Source of the DNA: Hamadaea flava
Lineage (GTDB): Bacteria > Actinomycetota > Actinomycetes > Mycobacteriales > Micromonosporaceae
Assembly (NCBI RefSeq): GCF_024172085.1
Contig: NZ_JAMZDZ010000001.1
Location: forward strand, 7,998,001-8,062,000
Length of the DNA stretch: 64,000 nucleotides
Direction: 5' to 3'
The translations under genes and the position numbers were made by a program. Below, piece by piece: positions 23,214-31,884 of this stretch. Every line of letters starts with the position of its first letter. Position 1 is the first letter of the stretch. The notes beneath the pieces were generated by a model, which saw only the letters and a list, made by a program, of their open reading frames with translations, had not been told where the DNA came from and did no database searches.

Positions 23214-26147
23214 ATGGAGACGGGACGGCCAGCCGTCCGGCTGTTCGGCCGAGAACGTGAGTGCGAAACCGTAGATCGCCTGGTGGACGCCGTTCGTTGC
23301 GGACGTGGCGGCGCAATCGTCGTACGCGGCGTGCGGGGGATCGGCAAGTCCGCCCTGCTGGACTACACCGCGGCAGCGTGCACCGGCCTGCGCCTCGTCC
23401 GCATCAACGGCATACCGGCGGAGCGGCACCTGGCGTACGCGGTCCTGCACCGAACCTGCGCACCGCTTCTCGACCGGATCGATAGTCTGCCGGCTCCGCA
23501 AGCCGACGCGCTTCGCGTCGCTCTCGGCCTCGCGGCAGGTCCCGCGCCGAATCCGATGCTCGTCGCCTCGGCCACCCACGGCCTGCTGACGAGCGAACCC
23601 ACGGTCTGCCTGGTCGACGATGCGCAATGGCTGGACTTCCTGTCGACCCGGGCTCTGGCCTTCGCGGCCCGCCGGCTGGATACCGAAGCCGCTCTGCTGG
23701 TGCTCGCGGGGCGGGTGGACAATTTCGCGGGGTGCGTGGACGACTTCGCCGGGCGAGCGGACGACTTCGTCGGGCGCGGGGGTGCCTTCGCCGGGCGGGT
23801 GGGCGACTTCGCCGGGCGGGTGGGCGATGATGAGTTCGGCGACCTGCCCGAACTCCGCCTGCACGGCCTCCCGGACGGGTCGGCGCGGGAACTGCTCGCC
23901 TCGGTCCTCCCCGGGCCACTGGACCAACGCGTGCGGGAGCAGTTGCTGGCCGAGGCGCGCGGGAATCCGTCGGCGCTGCTCCATCCGCCGAGTAGCCGGG
24001 GGTACGCCCACCTCCCCGGCGACTACCACGATCACCCGCACCGCGAGCCGGCCGAACTCGAAACGGCATTCCGGGAGCGGATCCGGAAACTGCCGGCCGG
24101 GGCCCGTGGGATCCTCGTGCTCGCGGCCGCCGAACCCACCGGTGACCCGATCGCCGTCCGGGCCGCTGCCCGCAACCTCGGGCTACCGCCGAGGGCCGCC
24201 GCACTCACCGCCGATGCCGGGCTGCTCGAGGTGGACGCGACGGTGCGGTTCGGGCACCCGCTCGCACGATCGGCCGCGTACGGGTCGGCCAGCCGTCGTG
24301 AACGCCAGGCAGCCCATCGAGCGCTGGCCGAAGTGATCGATCCGATCACCGATCCGGACCGCCGCGCATGGCACCGCGCCCGCGCTGCCCACGGCACCGA
24401 TGATCAGCTGGCCGACGACCTGGTTCGCTGGGCTCGCCGCGCACAGGTTCGCGGCGGGCTGCCGGCCGCCGCCGCGTTTCTGGAACGGGCCGCGACGTTG
24501 ACGACCGACCCGGCGAAGCGCGTCGAGCGGACGCTCGCGGCGGCGGAGGCGATGATCCCTGCCGGGGACTTCGCCGCGGCTCGGCAACTGCTGACGCGCG
24601 TTCGCCCCGGTCCACTCGACGAGCGCCAGGCAGCACGCCAGGATCTGCTCCGGGCCAGACTCGAGTACGCCTCGCGTACCGGCGACGGCGTCACGTCGCT
24701 GATCCGGGCGGCACAACGGATGGAGCGACTGGATGCCGGGGCAGCCCGGGCGGCGTACCTCGACGCGTTCGGGGCCGCTCATGCGGCGGGCGCTCCGCAG
24801 GCGGACTCTCCAATTCGAGCGGCAGCCCGCACGGTGCTCCGGTCGGCGCGACTGCGCTCTGGCACTCGCCCGACCGATCGGCTTCTCGTCGGGCTGGCAA
24901 CGCTCTACGACAGCGGACCGGTGCAGGCGATGCCGGCCTTGCGCGAGGCGTTGGCTGCCTGGTCTGGTGAGTCCTTCGAGGCCGTCCTCCGATTCGGCGG
25001 GCCGGCTGTCGCCGCCGCTATGCACAGCTGGGATGATCAGGCGCTGATCCGGACCGTTGGACGCGTGATCCACCTGGCCCGTCAGGCCGGTGCGCTCGGC
25101 GACCTCCTGTCCGCCCTTGAGCTGCGAGTCCCAGTGGAACTGCTGCGCGGCCGGCTGGCCAAGGCGGCAGCACTGGCCGACGAATTCGGCAAGATCAGCT
25201 ACGCGATCGGGGTCGAGTCGGCGGCACCGCAGGCATGTCTGGCCGCGTTCCGAGGCGCGTCGTTCCGGGGCGTGGCGTTCCGAGGCGTTGCCGAAGGTGC
25301 GTTCTTCGGAGCAGGCCCCGACGGCGGGTTCCGCCACGGACTGACCAGCGGCACGGTGGACGATCCCGGCTCCCGTCTCGGCACGGCCACCGTCCAGTGG
25401 GCCCGGGCGGTCCAGGCGAACGGACATGGACAGTACGAGGAAGCGAATGCCGCCGCCCGCATCGCGGTGGACACCGTCGAGTTCGGCCCCGGCCAGTGGG
25501 CACTGGCGGAGCTCATCGAGTCCGCGGCGCGTACCGGGGCGGCCGGTGACCTGCGGGAGGCGCTCGATCGCCTCTGCGACCTGGCCCAAGCGGCCGGGAC
25601 GGACTGGGCATTGGGTATCGCGGCCCGGACGCGGGGCGTGGCGCCGACCGGGTCCGATCCCGAATCGTGCTTCCGGGAAGCGCTCGACCGGCTCGCGCGC
25701 ACGTCGCTGCGTACCGAGTCGGCCCGGACGCACCTGCAGTACGGCGAGTGGCTGCGCCGGCAAGGACGGCGAGTGGACGCGCGGGACCAGCTGCGTACCG
25801 CGGTGGACATGTTCAGTGCAGCTGGACTCGACGGGTTCACCGACCGGGCGAATCGGGAACTCCGGGCGACCGGTGAAAGCGTCCGTCCGCGCCGCAACGG
25901 ACCCGACAACTCGCTCACCGCGCAGGAGTCCGTCATCGCCAGGCTGGCCCGAGCTGGAATGTCCAATCTGGAAATCGGCGTCGAGCTGTTCATCAGTGCG
26001 CGAACGGTGGAGTGGCATCTGCGCAAGGTGTACGTCAAGCTCGGCATCTCCTCGCGGCGGGAACTGCGGCGAGTGCTCACCGACAGCCGCGCCCTGCCTG
26101 ACGGCGCCGGGCTCAGCCCCGTCAGCTCCGGCGACGGGGCCGGGTGA
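23214..26147 (+). CDS. LuxR-type AAA regulator (LAL family) with internal slippage repeats
   Basis: 977 aa. Walker A GVRGIGKS (39-46), Walker B-like CLVDDAQWLD (about 130-140), TPR-like helices, and a C-terminal LuxR helix-turn-helix (about 900-960: SLTAQESVIARLARAGMSNL, then ISARTVEWHLRKVY). Two odd insertions are seen: five 7-residue units of the type VDDFAGR (168 to about 205) inside the ATPase domain, and three 5-residue units A-F-R-G-x (about 678-692). Both are exact DNA-level tandem repeats. ATG 23214 has GGAGGC before it. It probably regulates the downstream minus-strand hydrolase genes through the shared 20-bp motif. Confidence 0.88.
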   Translation: METGRPAVRLFGRERECETVDRLVDAVRCGRGGAIVVRGVRGIGKSALLDYTAAACTGLRLVRINGIPAERHLAYAVLHRTCAPLLDRIDSLPAPQADALRVALGLAAGPAPNPMLVASATHGLLTSEPTVCLVDDAQWLDFLSTRALAFAARRLDTEAALLVLAGRVDNFAGCVDDFAGRADDFVGRGGAFAGRVGDFAGRVGDDEFGDLPELRLHGLPDGSARELLASVLPGPLDQRVREQLLAEARGNPSALLHPPSSRGYAHLPGDYHDHPHREPAELETAFRERIRKLPAGARGILVLAAAEPTGDPIAVRAAARNLGLPPRAAALTADAGLLEVDATVRFGHPLARSAAYGSASRRERQAAHRALAEVIDPITDPDRRAWHRARAAHGTDDQLADDLVRWARRAQVRGGLPAAAAFLERAATLTTDPAKRVERTLAAAEAMIPAGDFAAARQLLTRVRPGPLDERQAARQDLLRARLEYASRTGDGVTSLIRAAQRMERLDAGAARAAYLDAFGAAHAAGAPQADSPIRAAARTVLRSARLRSGTRPTDRLLVGLATLYDSGPVQAMPALREALAAWSGESFEAVLRFGGPAVAAAMHSWDDQALIRTVGRVIHLARQAGALGDLLSALELRVPVELLRGRLAKAAALADEFGKISYAIGVESAAPQACLAAFRGASFRGVAFRGVAEGAFFGAGPDGGFRHGLTSGTVDDPGSRLGTATVQWARAVQANGHGQYEEANAAARIAVDTVEFGPGQWALAELIESAARTGAAGDLREALDRLCDLAQAAGTDWALGIAARTRGVAPTGSDPESCFREALDRLARTSLRTESARTHLQYGEWLRRQGRRVDARDQLRTAVDMFSAAGLDGFTDRANRELRATGESVRPRRNGPDNSLTAQESVIARLARAGMSNLEIGVELFISARTVEWHLRKVYVKLGISSRRELRRVLTDSRALPDGAGLSPVSSGDGAG
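23715..23828 (+). repeat. 21-bp in-frame tandem repeat in the LAL gene
   Basis: Five 21-bp units start at 23715, 23736, 23757, 23778 and 23799 and a partial sixth follows. The consensus is GTGGACGACTTCGCCGGGCG plus one base, encoding Val-Asp-Asp-Phe-Ala-Gly-Arg. The copies diverge by one to five bases. Confidence 0.85.
25245..25289 (+). repeat. 15-bp in-frame tandem repeat in the LAL gene
   Basis: Three units GCGTTCCGAGGCGYK (25245-25259, 25260-25274, 25275-25289) encode Ala/Ser-Phe-Arg-Gly-x, resembling pentapeptide repeats over a very short stretch. Confidence 0.75.
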
Positions 26148-26207
26148 CCCGTCAGCTCCGGCGGCTGGGCTCGTTGACCCGTCAGCTCCGGTGAAGGTGC
26201 CGGGTGA
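26118..26207 (+). repeat. Three 30-bp repeats spanning the LAL stop codon
   Basis: Units start at 26118, 26148 and 26178, each beginning CCCGTCAGCTCCGG and each ending in TGA in the same frame. The first TGA is the gene's stop; the other two follow in phase as back-up stops. Confidence 0.9.
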
Positions 26208-26230
26208 GGCGGGGCGATCGGCCGCGGACC

Positions 26231-26262
26231 GGGGCGGTGCCGGGCGGGTCCGGCACCGCCCC
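26231..26262. terminator. 13-bp hairpin between convergent genes
   Basis: GGGGCGGTGCCGG (26231-26243) pairs perfectly with 26250-26262 around GCGGGT. It lies between the 3' ends of the LAL gene and the minus-strand epoxide hydrolase gene and can serve both. Confidence 0.85.
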
Positions 26263-26270
26263 CGACCGTT

Positions 26271-27473
26271 TCAGAGGTCTCGCATGGGACGGAACCCGGC
26301 CCGGACCTCTTCGACGAACAGTTCTGGCTCCTGCCAGGCGGCGAAGTGGTTGCCCTGGTCCACCTCGTGGAAGTAGATCAGCCCTGGATAGGCCCGTTCG
26401 GCCCAGCTCCGTGGCGCCTGGTACAGCTCACGTGGGAACACGCTCACCGCGGTGGGCACCGTCGCGCCCTTGACCTCGAAGAAGTCGAGAGTGTTCTCCC
26501 AGTAGAGCCGGCCGGAGGAGATCCCGGTGTTGGTCAGCCAGGTCAAGCTGACGTTGTCGAGCACCTCGTCCCGGGTCAGGTTGCCGACCGGCCTGCCGTT
26601 GAAGGCCGCCGTGATGTCGTCGTAGCTGTGCGCGTCGTGGTCGAGCATCCACGCCGCCAGCGCGACCGGCGAGTCCGCCAGGCCGTACAGGGTCTGGGGG
26701 CGCAGCTTCATCTCGGTCGCGTACGCGATGCCCTTGGCGTAGACGGCCAGCAGCTGTTCGTAGGCGCGCCGCTCGTCGCCGCTCAAACCGTTGGGCGTGG
26801 GCGTTCCACTCAGCAGCAGCTCGGTCAGCTCCGACGGCACGGTGCCAGGCATGTTGGAGTGGATGCCGACCAACTCCGGCGCGGCGTCGTGCCCCATGAC
26901 GTCGGTGATCTGCGCGCCCCAGTCGCCGCCCTGCGCGACGAAACGGTCGTATCCCAGCCGCTTCATCAGTGTCACCCAGGCCCGGGCGATGTGCGGCGGA
27001 TCCCAGCCGGGCGAGGTCGGCTTCCCGGAGAACCCGTAACCGGGCAGGGACGGGACGACCACGTCGAAGGCGTCCGCGGCGTCGCCTCCATACGCGGGCG
27101 GGTCGGTCAGCGGACCGATGACGTTGAGCATCTCGACGATCGACCCGGGCCAGCCGTGCGTGAGGATCATCGGCAGCGCGCTGGGGTGGCTCGACCGGAC
27201 CTGGACGAAGTGAATCGGCAGGCCGTCGATCTCGGTCATGAACTGCGGAAACGCGTTGATCCGGCGCTGAACCCGACTGTAGTCGTAGCCATCAGCCCAA
27301 TACGCGGCCAGTTTCTGCATCGTCGCGAGCTGTACGCCCTGTGTCACGTCCGGCACGGTCTCGCGGTCCGGCCACCGGGTCGCCCGGACCCGCTGCCGAA
27401 GATCGTCCAGATCCTGCTGAGCTATCTCGACCAGGTACGGGCGAATGGCCGTTTCGGTGCTGGTCACTGACAT
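26271..27473 (-). CDS. Epoxide hydrolase (EHN domain, alpha/beta hydrolase)
   Basis: 400 aa. An N-terminal EHN domain (about 8-115) precedes an alpha/beta hydrolase fold. HGWPG (106-110) forms the oxyanion hole, Asp184 in QGGDWG is the nucleophile, and His in VDQGNHFAAW near residue 376 is the general base. This is the arrangement of microsomal-type epoxide hydrolases, which open epoxides to diols. Actinomycete members often act in secondary metabolism. ATG 27473 has AGGAGG before it. The shared 20-bp motif is 69-88 bp upstream. It may be in one transcript with the next hydrolase, though the gap is 144 bp. Confidence 0.92.
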   Translation of the reverse strand: MSVTSTETAIRPYLVEIAQQDLDDLRQRVRATRWPDRETVPDVTQGVQLATMQKLAAYWADGYDYSRVQRRINAFPQFMTEIDGLPIHFVQVRSSHPSALPMILTHGWPGSIVEMLNVIGPLTDPPAYGGDAADAFDVVVPSLPGYGFSGKPTSPGWDPPHIARAWVTLMKRLGYDRFVAQGGDWGAQITDVMGHDAAPELVGIHSNMPGTVPSELTELLLSGTPTPNGLSGDERRAYEQLLAVYAKGIAYATEMKLRPQTLYGLADSPVALAAWMLDHDAHSYDDITAAFNGRPVGNLTRDEVLDNVSLTWLTNTGISSGRLYWENTLDFFEVKGATVPTAVSVFPRELYQAPRSWAERAYPGLIYFHEVDQGNHFAAWQEPELFVEEVRAGFRPMRDL

Positions 27474-27541
27474 GGTGCAGCCTCCTGAAGGGTAGGCGGG
27501 CCTCTCCCTTCGAAGCCTGACCGAGCGCCGCACTCCTCGGA

Positions 27542-27561
27542 CCCGTGAAAGTCCCTGGTCC
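27542..27561. promoter_or_regulatory. Second copy of the 20-bp LAL-promoter motif
   Basis: CCCGTGAAAGTCCCTGGTCC lies in the gap upstream of the epoxide hydrolase gene. It differs from the 23107-23126 copy at two positions only. The palindromic right half seen at the first site is not conserved. Confidence 0.5.
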
Positions 27562-27617
27562 GCACGCTTCAGGCGAGCACACGACCGGGCGCCACGACGG
27601 CGTACCCGAAGCGATCG

Positions 27618-28451
27618 CTACGGTCGGCCGTCGGTGTCGCGCGTATGGCGGGTCGCCCACTCCAGCGCGTAATCGGCCACCTGTTCCCAGCCGGGCTCGA
27701 CACCGGTGAAGTGCGATCGCTCCGGGAACTCGTAGAGCTCGGTCAGCGAGTCGGAGTTGCGGTACTTCTTCGCGTTGGAACGGATCACCGACGGTGGCAT
27801 CAGATGGTCCTTGCCGCCGCTGATGAACAGCAAGGGCGCGCGGTCGTCCAGGTCGTAATCGACCCACGTCTCCTGGTGGCCCGGCTTCCAGTTGGCGATC
27901 AGGCCGTACGCCCACACCCAGCTTCCGGGCGCCGGGATGTGCAGCCGGTCGTAGGCCGCGTCGGACTCTTCCCTGGTACTGGTGTTCGCGAAGGCGTAGT
28001 GGAACTGTTCCTTGGTGAAGCCCACCGCCCGGTGCCGGTTGGCCGGGTTCGACAGGATGGGAAACAGCGACTTGATCTGCGACGGCGGGTTCACCCGTAC
28101 GCCCTCGGGCGGAGCCGAGTCGATCGTGACGGCGGCCGCGCCAAGCCCGCGATTGACCAAGAGCTGGGTGAAGGTCCCACCGAACGAGTGGCCCATGATG
28201 ATCGGCGGCCGGTCCAGCGCCTCGACCACCTCGATGAGATGGTCGAGCGTCGCGGGGACCGATGCCTCGGCGATGATCTCGGGGTGCTCCCGCAGCGCCT
28301 CGACCTCGATCTCGAATCCCGGGTAGGTCGGGACGACGACCTGGTGTCCCTTCGCCTGATAGTGCTCCACCCAGCGGTCCCAGCTCCGGGCGGTCATCCA
28401 GAGCCCGTGAATCAATACGATCGGCAAAGTGTCCGTCGACGACGCGGTCAC
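27618..28451 (-). CDS. Alpha/beta hydrolase
   Basis: 277 aa, a single alpha/beta hydrolase domain. HGLW (15-18) gives the oxyanion region, GHSFGG (87-92) holds nucleophile Ser89, GGKDHLMP the acid Asp, and ERSHFTG the His. The Ser nucleophile points to an esterase/lipase-like or C-C hydrolase activity rather than an epoxide hydrolase. GTG 28451 is preceded by AAGGAGGGAT, a strong ribosome-binding site. It is upstream of the epoxide hydrolase on the same strand. Confidence 0.88.
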   Translation of the reverse strand: MTASSTDTLPIVLIHGLWMTARSWDRWVEHYQAKGHQVVVPTYPGFEIEVEALREHPEIIAEASVPATLDHLIEVVEALDRPPIIMGHSFGGTFTQLLVNRGLGAAAVTIDSAPPEGVRVNPPSQIKSLFPILSNPANRHRAVGFTKEQFHYAFANTSTREESDAAYDRLHIPAPGSWVWAYGLIANWKPGHQETWVDYDLDDRAPLLFISGGKDHLMPPSVIRSNAKKYRNSDSLTELYEFPERSHFTGVEPGWEQVADYALEWATRHTRDTDGRP

Positions 28452-28591
28452 GGCGATCCCTCCTTAGTGGCTGCGCCAATGGTCGGCCGCTCGGACGACG
28501 GCCGCCTCACCCTGAAGGCATGAGGTTGCGGCCGGCTCGACATCGGCGGCCGGGACACGGCGTCCCAGCCGCCCGGCTCACTTCGTCGTAC

Positions 28592-31378
28592 TCACCAGGT
28601 CTGGACGTCAGCGCCCGTGGTCACCAGCCAGAGAGCGCGGAACGCGTGGCTGGCACGGCCGTTGAAGTCGTCCGCCCGGAGCGTCGGGAGGAGGTCCAGC
28701 ACCGCGCTGATGTGGCCGCACCGGGCTGCCTGGAGGATGAGCAGCTCGGTCGGTCGTTCGCGCCTGGTTCGCGGCGTCTTCTGCAGAGCCGCGTACGCGT
28801 CGGCGAGCGCGTCGAGGTCGGCGGCGGTCGGCCGAGAATCCGCGGTTCGCGCGTTCGCCTCCGCCCGCTCCACGAGTTCCTCGTAGGCGTAGCGGGAACC
28901 GTAGACCTCTGCCCAGGAGTGAATCAGGTCGGCGCGGCCGAAGCCGGCGAACACTTCGACGGCCTCCCAGCCGTCGAACCAGCCTTCGGCCTGCCACTCT
29001 TCCGCGGTGGGGTATCGGAAGGTGAGGACTTCCCGGGTGAGATCCTCGCGTCCGGTGCGAACGAGGTAGGCGAGGAACGGCGTGCTGTAGAAGGTACTGG
29101 GGGTTTCGGCGGCGGCCTGCCAGACGGCACGCGCGTCGTCGACGCGCCCGCACTCGATGAGCGCCCACGCGACGGACAGGCGGTGCTCGCCGGAGTTCGT
29201 CTCGGGTTCGATGGCGGCGCGGGCCCGATCGAACCACGCGTCGGCGCGGGAGGTGTCGCCCAGCGCCGCATGGGCGCCGCCGACTGCGGAGGCCACGAAC
29301 GCCACGTTGTAGCGGTCGAGTTCGTCCTCGACATCTTGCTCCGTGAAGGAGAAGACCTCACGCGCCCGGTCGGCCTGCCCGGCAGCGGCGAGGATCATGG
29401 CGACGTCGGCGCACCCCCGGAGGTAGTCGACCTGCGTCGGGATCGACTCCAGCAGTTCCGTCGCCTCGACTGCCTCGCCCCGTCGCGCCCGCAACCGCGC
29501 CGCGTAGCGCAGATTCTCGCTGACGTGATGATCCCAGCCTGAGTGCAGCGCCGCTCGCGCCGAGCGCGCGAACTGAAACAGGTCGTCCAGCGTCGCGGTG
29601 TCGGGCGGCGGCCATTGCCCGGCGACCGTTTCCAGCGCGCTCTGGCGCTGAAATTGCTCCGCATACTCTGCGAGCGGTGAATCGACCTGCCGTGCGGCGG
29701 TTGTCGCGTCCGGCACGATCAGCAGCTCACCCCACCGAACCGGCCACGCGAAGCGCCGCTCCACCGCCCAAGCGAGGGCGCCGTCGAGCGCGTCGTGCCG
29801 ATCGGATGGGGCGATCACCAGTCCCGATTCGAAGGCGACCGCCCAGGTCTCATCGTCGAGGGCGAACGTCGGGCCGGCAGCCGGCTCCCCGGAGTCCCGC
29901 AGGTTCTCGCCGATGTCCTCGCCGTCGATCTCCAGCGGGCGCGAACCGCCGGGGGCTCGCATGAACGCGAAGTCCCCGATCGTCTCGCCGGAAGCGGTCT
30001 GAACGAAGCGCAGCGCATTCGGACCGACGGCGACGAGTACGCCGTCCGCGCCCCACAGCAGGCCGTACGCGTTTTCCGGAGACTCGACGACCGACAGCCG
30101 GTCCGGTGCCTTCCCAAGGGACCAGACTTCGATCTGGCCGGTCTCGGTGAGCCCGGCCGCGTGCAGCCCGTCAGGTGCCCAGGCCCACGTGGCGCCGTCG
30201 AGTTCTGCGCGGGAGACCTCCTTCAGGGCCATCTCCACGCCGTAGCCGGTGCCGCTTTCGTCATAGATGACGACTCTCGGCGTGGCATCCGCATCGTTGT
30301 CCTCGGGCACCACCACTGCCAGCTGAGCGACCCCGTCATGGCTGCCCCAGGAGAGTTCCGATGCGCCCGGGTGGTTGGGCAGGGTGGTGACTCGCCGCCC
30401 GGTCGCCGCGTCGGCGATCACCAGGCGGCTGTCGGTCTGATACGCGACCAGCCGTTCGTCCGGGCTCCACGCCGGGATCGTCCCGCGGCTGTCGGCCTCG
30501 GCGAACCACGACATCCGTCCGGTCACGACGTCGATGGCGAAGACGAGGCCATCGCCGTAGCCGAGCAGACGCGCGCCGTCCCGGGACCAGACGGCACGTT
30601 CGAGGGCCAGCTGCTCGTCGCCCATCAGGTCGCTGACCGCCGCCGGAAGGTCTTCGGCTAGGAAGGCGACGTTCGGGTTGTCGAGATCGTCGTTGAAGTA
30701 CAGCGGACCCTCCGCCAACGGCGCGATGCAGCCCGGCACCGCGCGGCCGGACCACATCGTGATGTGGGCACGCGTACCGTCGGGCGCGAAGGCGAACGTG
30801 GGCGGACGCGAGTATCCGTCGGTGACGTTGGCGTGGCCCAGCAGATCGGTGCTCGGCCCGAACGGATCCCACGACCCCACCACGTTGGTGTCGAAGGCGA
30901 ACGCGATCCGCTGCCCGTCGGCCGACCACTGGATCATGTGGCCGTGATCGGGCCAGCCCACCCCGCCCTCGATCCCGTAGAGCGTGTTGACGCAGCGCGC
31001 GGTGGGGACTTCCCAGATCTGCAAGATGCCGCCCGCCTCGTAGTCGTCGCCGCACCAGCTGCCGACGGCGAGGTGACGGCCGTCGGGACTCAGCGCGAAC
31101 CCGCTGATCTCGGCGGGGTGGCCGTCCGGGTGGCGCAGCACCGCGCCGGACGCCACGAGCCGCTCGGTCACGAATCGGTGAGCGTGGGTGACGCCCGACC
31201 TCTGCTCCAGCTCGGCGAGCCTGGCCCGCAGCGGTGGCAGATCCCGGGCGGGGGTGAACGCCGACCAGTCCACTTCATGCAACGCGGCCAGGATCGCCTC
31301 CGGATCGGCGTCCACCGACGGTAGCGGTGAGAGTACGTCCGAGTAATGTGGAGCGTCCGCGTTGTCGAGAAATTCCAT
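28592..31378 (-). CDS. Large WD40/beta-propeller protein with TPR-like C-terminus
   Basis: 928 aa, no signal peptide or membrane span. Residues about 85-480 hold propeller-type blades (FALSPDGRHLAVGS, FAFAPDGTRAHI, WSRDGARLLGYGDG, WSPDERLVAYQTD). Residues about 600-900 are helical repeats with TPR-like periodicity. The protein looks like a cytoplasmic scaffold. I do not recognise a named family. The frame continues 276 bp upstream, but ATG 31378 is the first plausible start and lies 8 nt after TACGGT, so it is probably leaderless. Confidence 0.75.
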   Translation of the reverse strand: MEFLDNADAPHYSDVLSPLPSVDADPEAILAALHEVDWSAFTPARDLPPLRARLAELEQRSGVTHAHRFVTERLVASGAVLRHPDGHPAEISGFALSPDGRHLAVGSWCGDDYEAGGILQIWEVPTARCVNTLYGIEGGVGWPDHGHMIQWSADGQRIAFAFDTNVVGSWDPFGPSTDLLGHANVTDGYSRPPTFAFAPDGTRAHITMWSGRAVPGCIAPLAEGPLYFNDDLDNPNVAFLAEDLPAAVSDLMGDEQLALERAVWSRDGARLLGYGDGLVFAIDVVTGRMSWFAEADSRGTIPAWSPDERLVAYQTDSRLVIADAATGRRVTTLPNHPGASELSWGSHDGVAQLAVVVPEDNDADATPRVVIYDESGTGYGVEMALKEVSRAELDGATWAWAPDGLHAAGLTETGQIEVWSLGKAPDRLSVVESPENAYGLLWGADGVLVAVGPNALRFVQTASGETIGDFAFMRAPGGSRPLEIDGEDIGENLRDSGEPAAGPTFALDDETWAVAFESGLVIAPSDRHDALDGALAWAVERRFAWPVRWGELLIVPDATTAARQVDSPLAEYAEQFQRQSALETVAGQWPPPDTATLDDLFQFARSARAALHSGWDHHVSENLRYAARLRARRGEAVEATELLESIPTQVDYLRGCADVAMILAAAGQADRAREVFSFTEQDVEDELDRYNVAFVASAVGGAHAALGDTSRADAWFDRARAAIEPETNSGEHRLSVAWALIECGRVDDARAVWQAAAETPSTFYSTPFLAYLVRTGREDLTREVLTFRYPTAEEWQAEGWFDGWEAVEVFAGFGRADLIHSWAEVYGSRYAYEELVERAEANARTADSRPTAADLDALADAYAALQKTPRTRRERPTELLILQAARCGHISAVLDLLPTLRADDFNGRASHAFRALWLVTTGADVQTW

Positions 31379-31386
31379 AGTCGGCG

Positions 31387-31392
31387 ACCGTA
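31387..31392 (-). promoter_or_regulatory. -10 element of the WD40/TPR gene
   Basis: TACGGT on the minus strand, 8 nt before ATG 31378, with no Shine-Dalgarno sequence in between. Confidence 0.35.
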
Positions 31393-31431
31393 GCCGATAT
31401 CTCCGACATTCCCTGTCGGCTCCGTGGTGAC

Positions 31432-31794
31432 CTACACCTGGTGCAGCCAGGCGACGATGAGCACGGCGGCGCCCGCGTAGAGCAGGAGGGTCACCGGCAG
31501 CACCCACCATCGGCGACGCTCGCCACCCAGCCAGCGCAGCCACGAGCGACGAAGCCGCACCAGTCCGAGCAGCGCCAGAACGCCGATCGCGATGAACGGG
31601 ATGCTGATCAGGAAATGAGCGGCCCAAGCGCCACCCTGGGTCGGGCCGCCCCACGCGTTGTCATACGGCCCTGGTTCGACGAGGCCATAGAACACGCCGC
31701 GGGCGACACACAAGACGATCATCGCGATCGGAATCAGCGCCAGTACCCCGACAGCGGTAGTCACAGCGGCTTCGCGCGGCTTGATCTTGGTCAT
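31432..31794 (-). CDS. Small three-helix membrane protein
   Basis: About 120 aa with three hydrophobic helices (roughly residues 10-35, 60-80 and 98-117) and a basic loop (RLRRSWLRWLGGERRRWW) between the last two. The family is not recognised. ATG 31794 has AAGG 8 bp upstream; ATG 31815 adds seven residues but sits directly on GGAGG. It lies upstream of the WD40/TPR gene on the same strand, 53 bp before that gene's start, and may be co-regulated. Confidence 0.6.
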   Translation of the reverse strand: MTKIKPREAAVTTAVGVLALIPIAMIVLCVARGVFYGLVEPGPYDNAWGGPTQGGAWAAHFLISIPFIAIGVLALLGLVRLRRSWLRWLGGERRRWWVLPVTLLLYAGAAVLIVAWLHQV

Positions 31795-31884
31795 GCGGGC
31801 GACCTTACGGATCATCCTCCGCGCGGTGCGTCACCCCGTGGAGCCATCTCCGGCGTGGCCCCCCAGTACTACGTGCACTGTGGT

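Noticed and set aside
23715-23828. Frameshift or assembly error in the LAL gene
   Set aside because: The repeat keeps frame throughout and codons on both sides read normally.
26118-26207. CRISPR-like array
   Set aside because: Three contiguous 30-bp copies with no spacers, lying over a stop codon; it is a simple tandem repeat.
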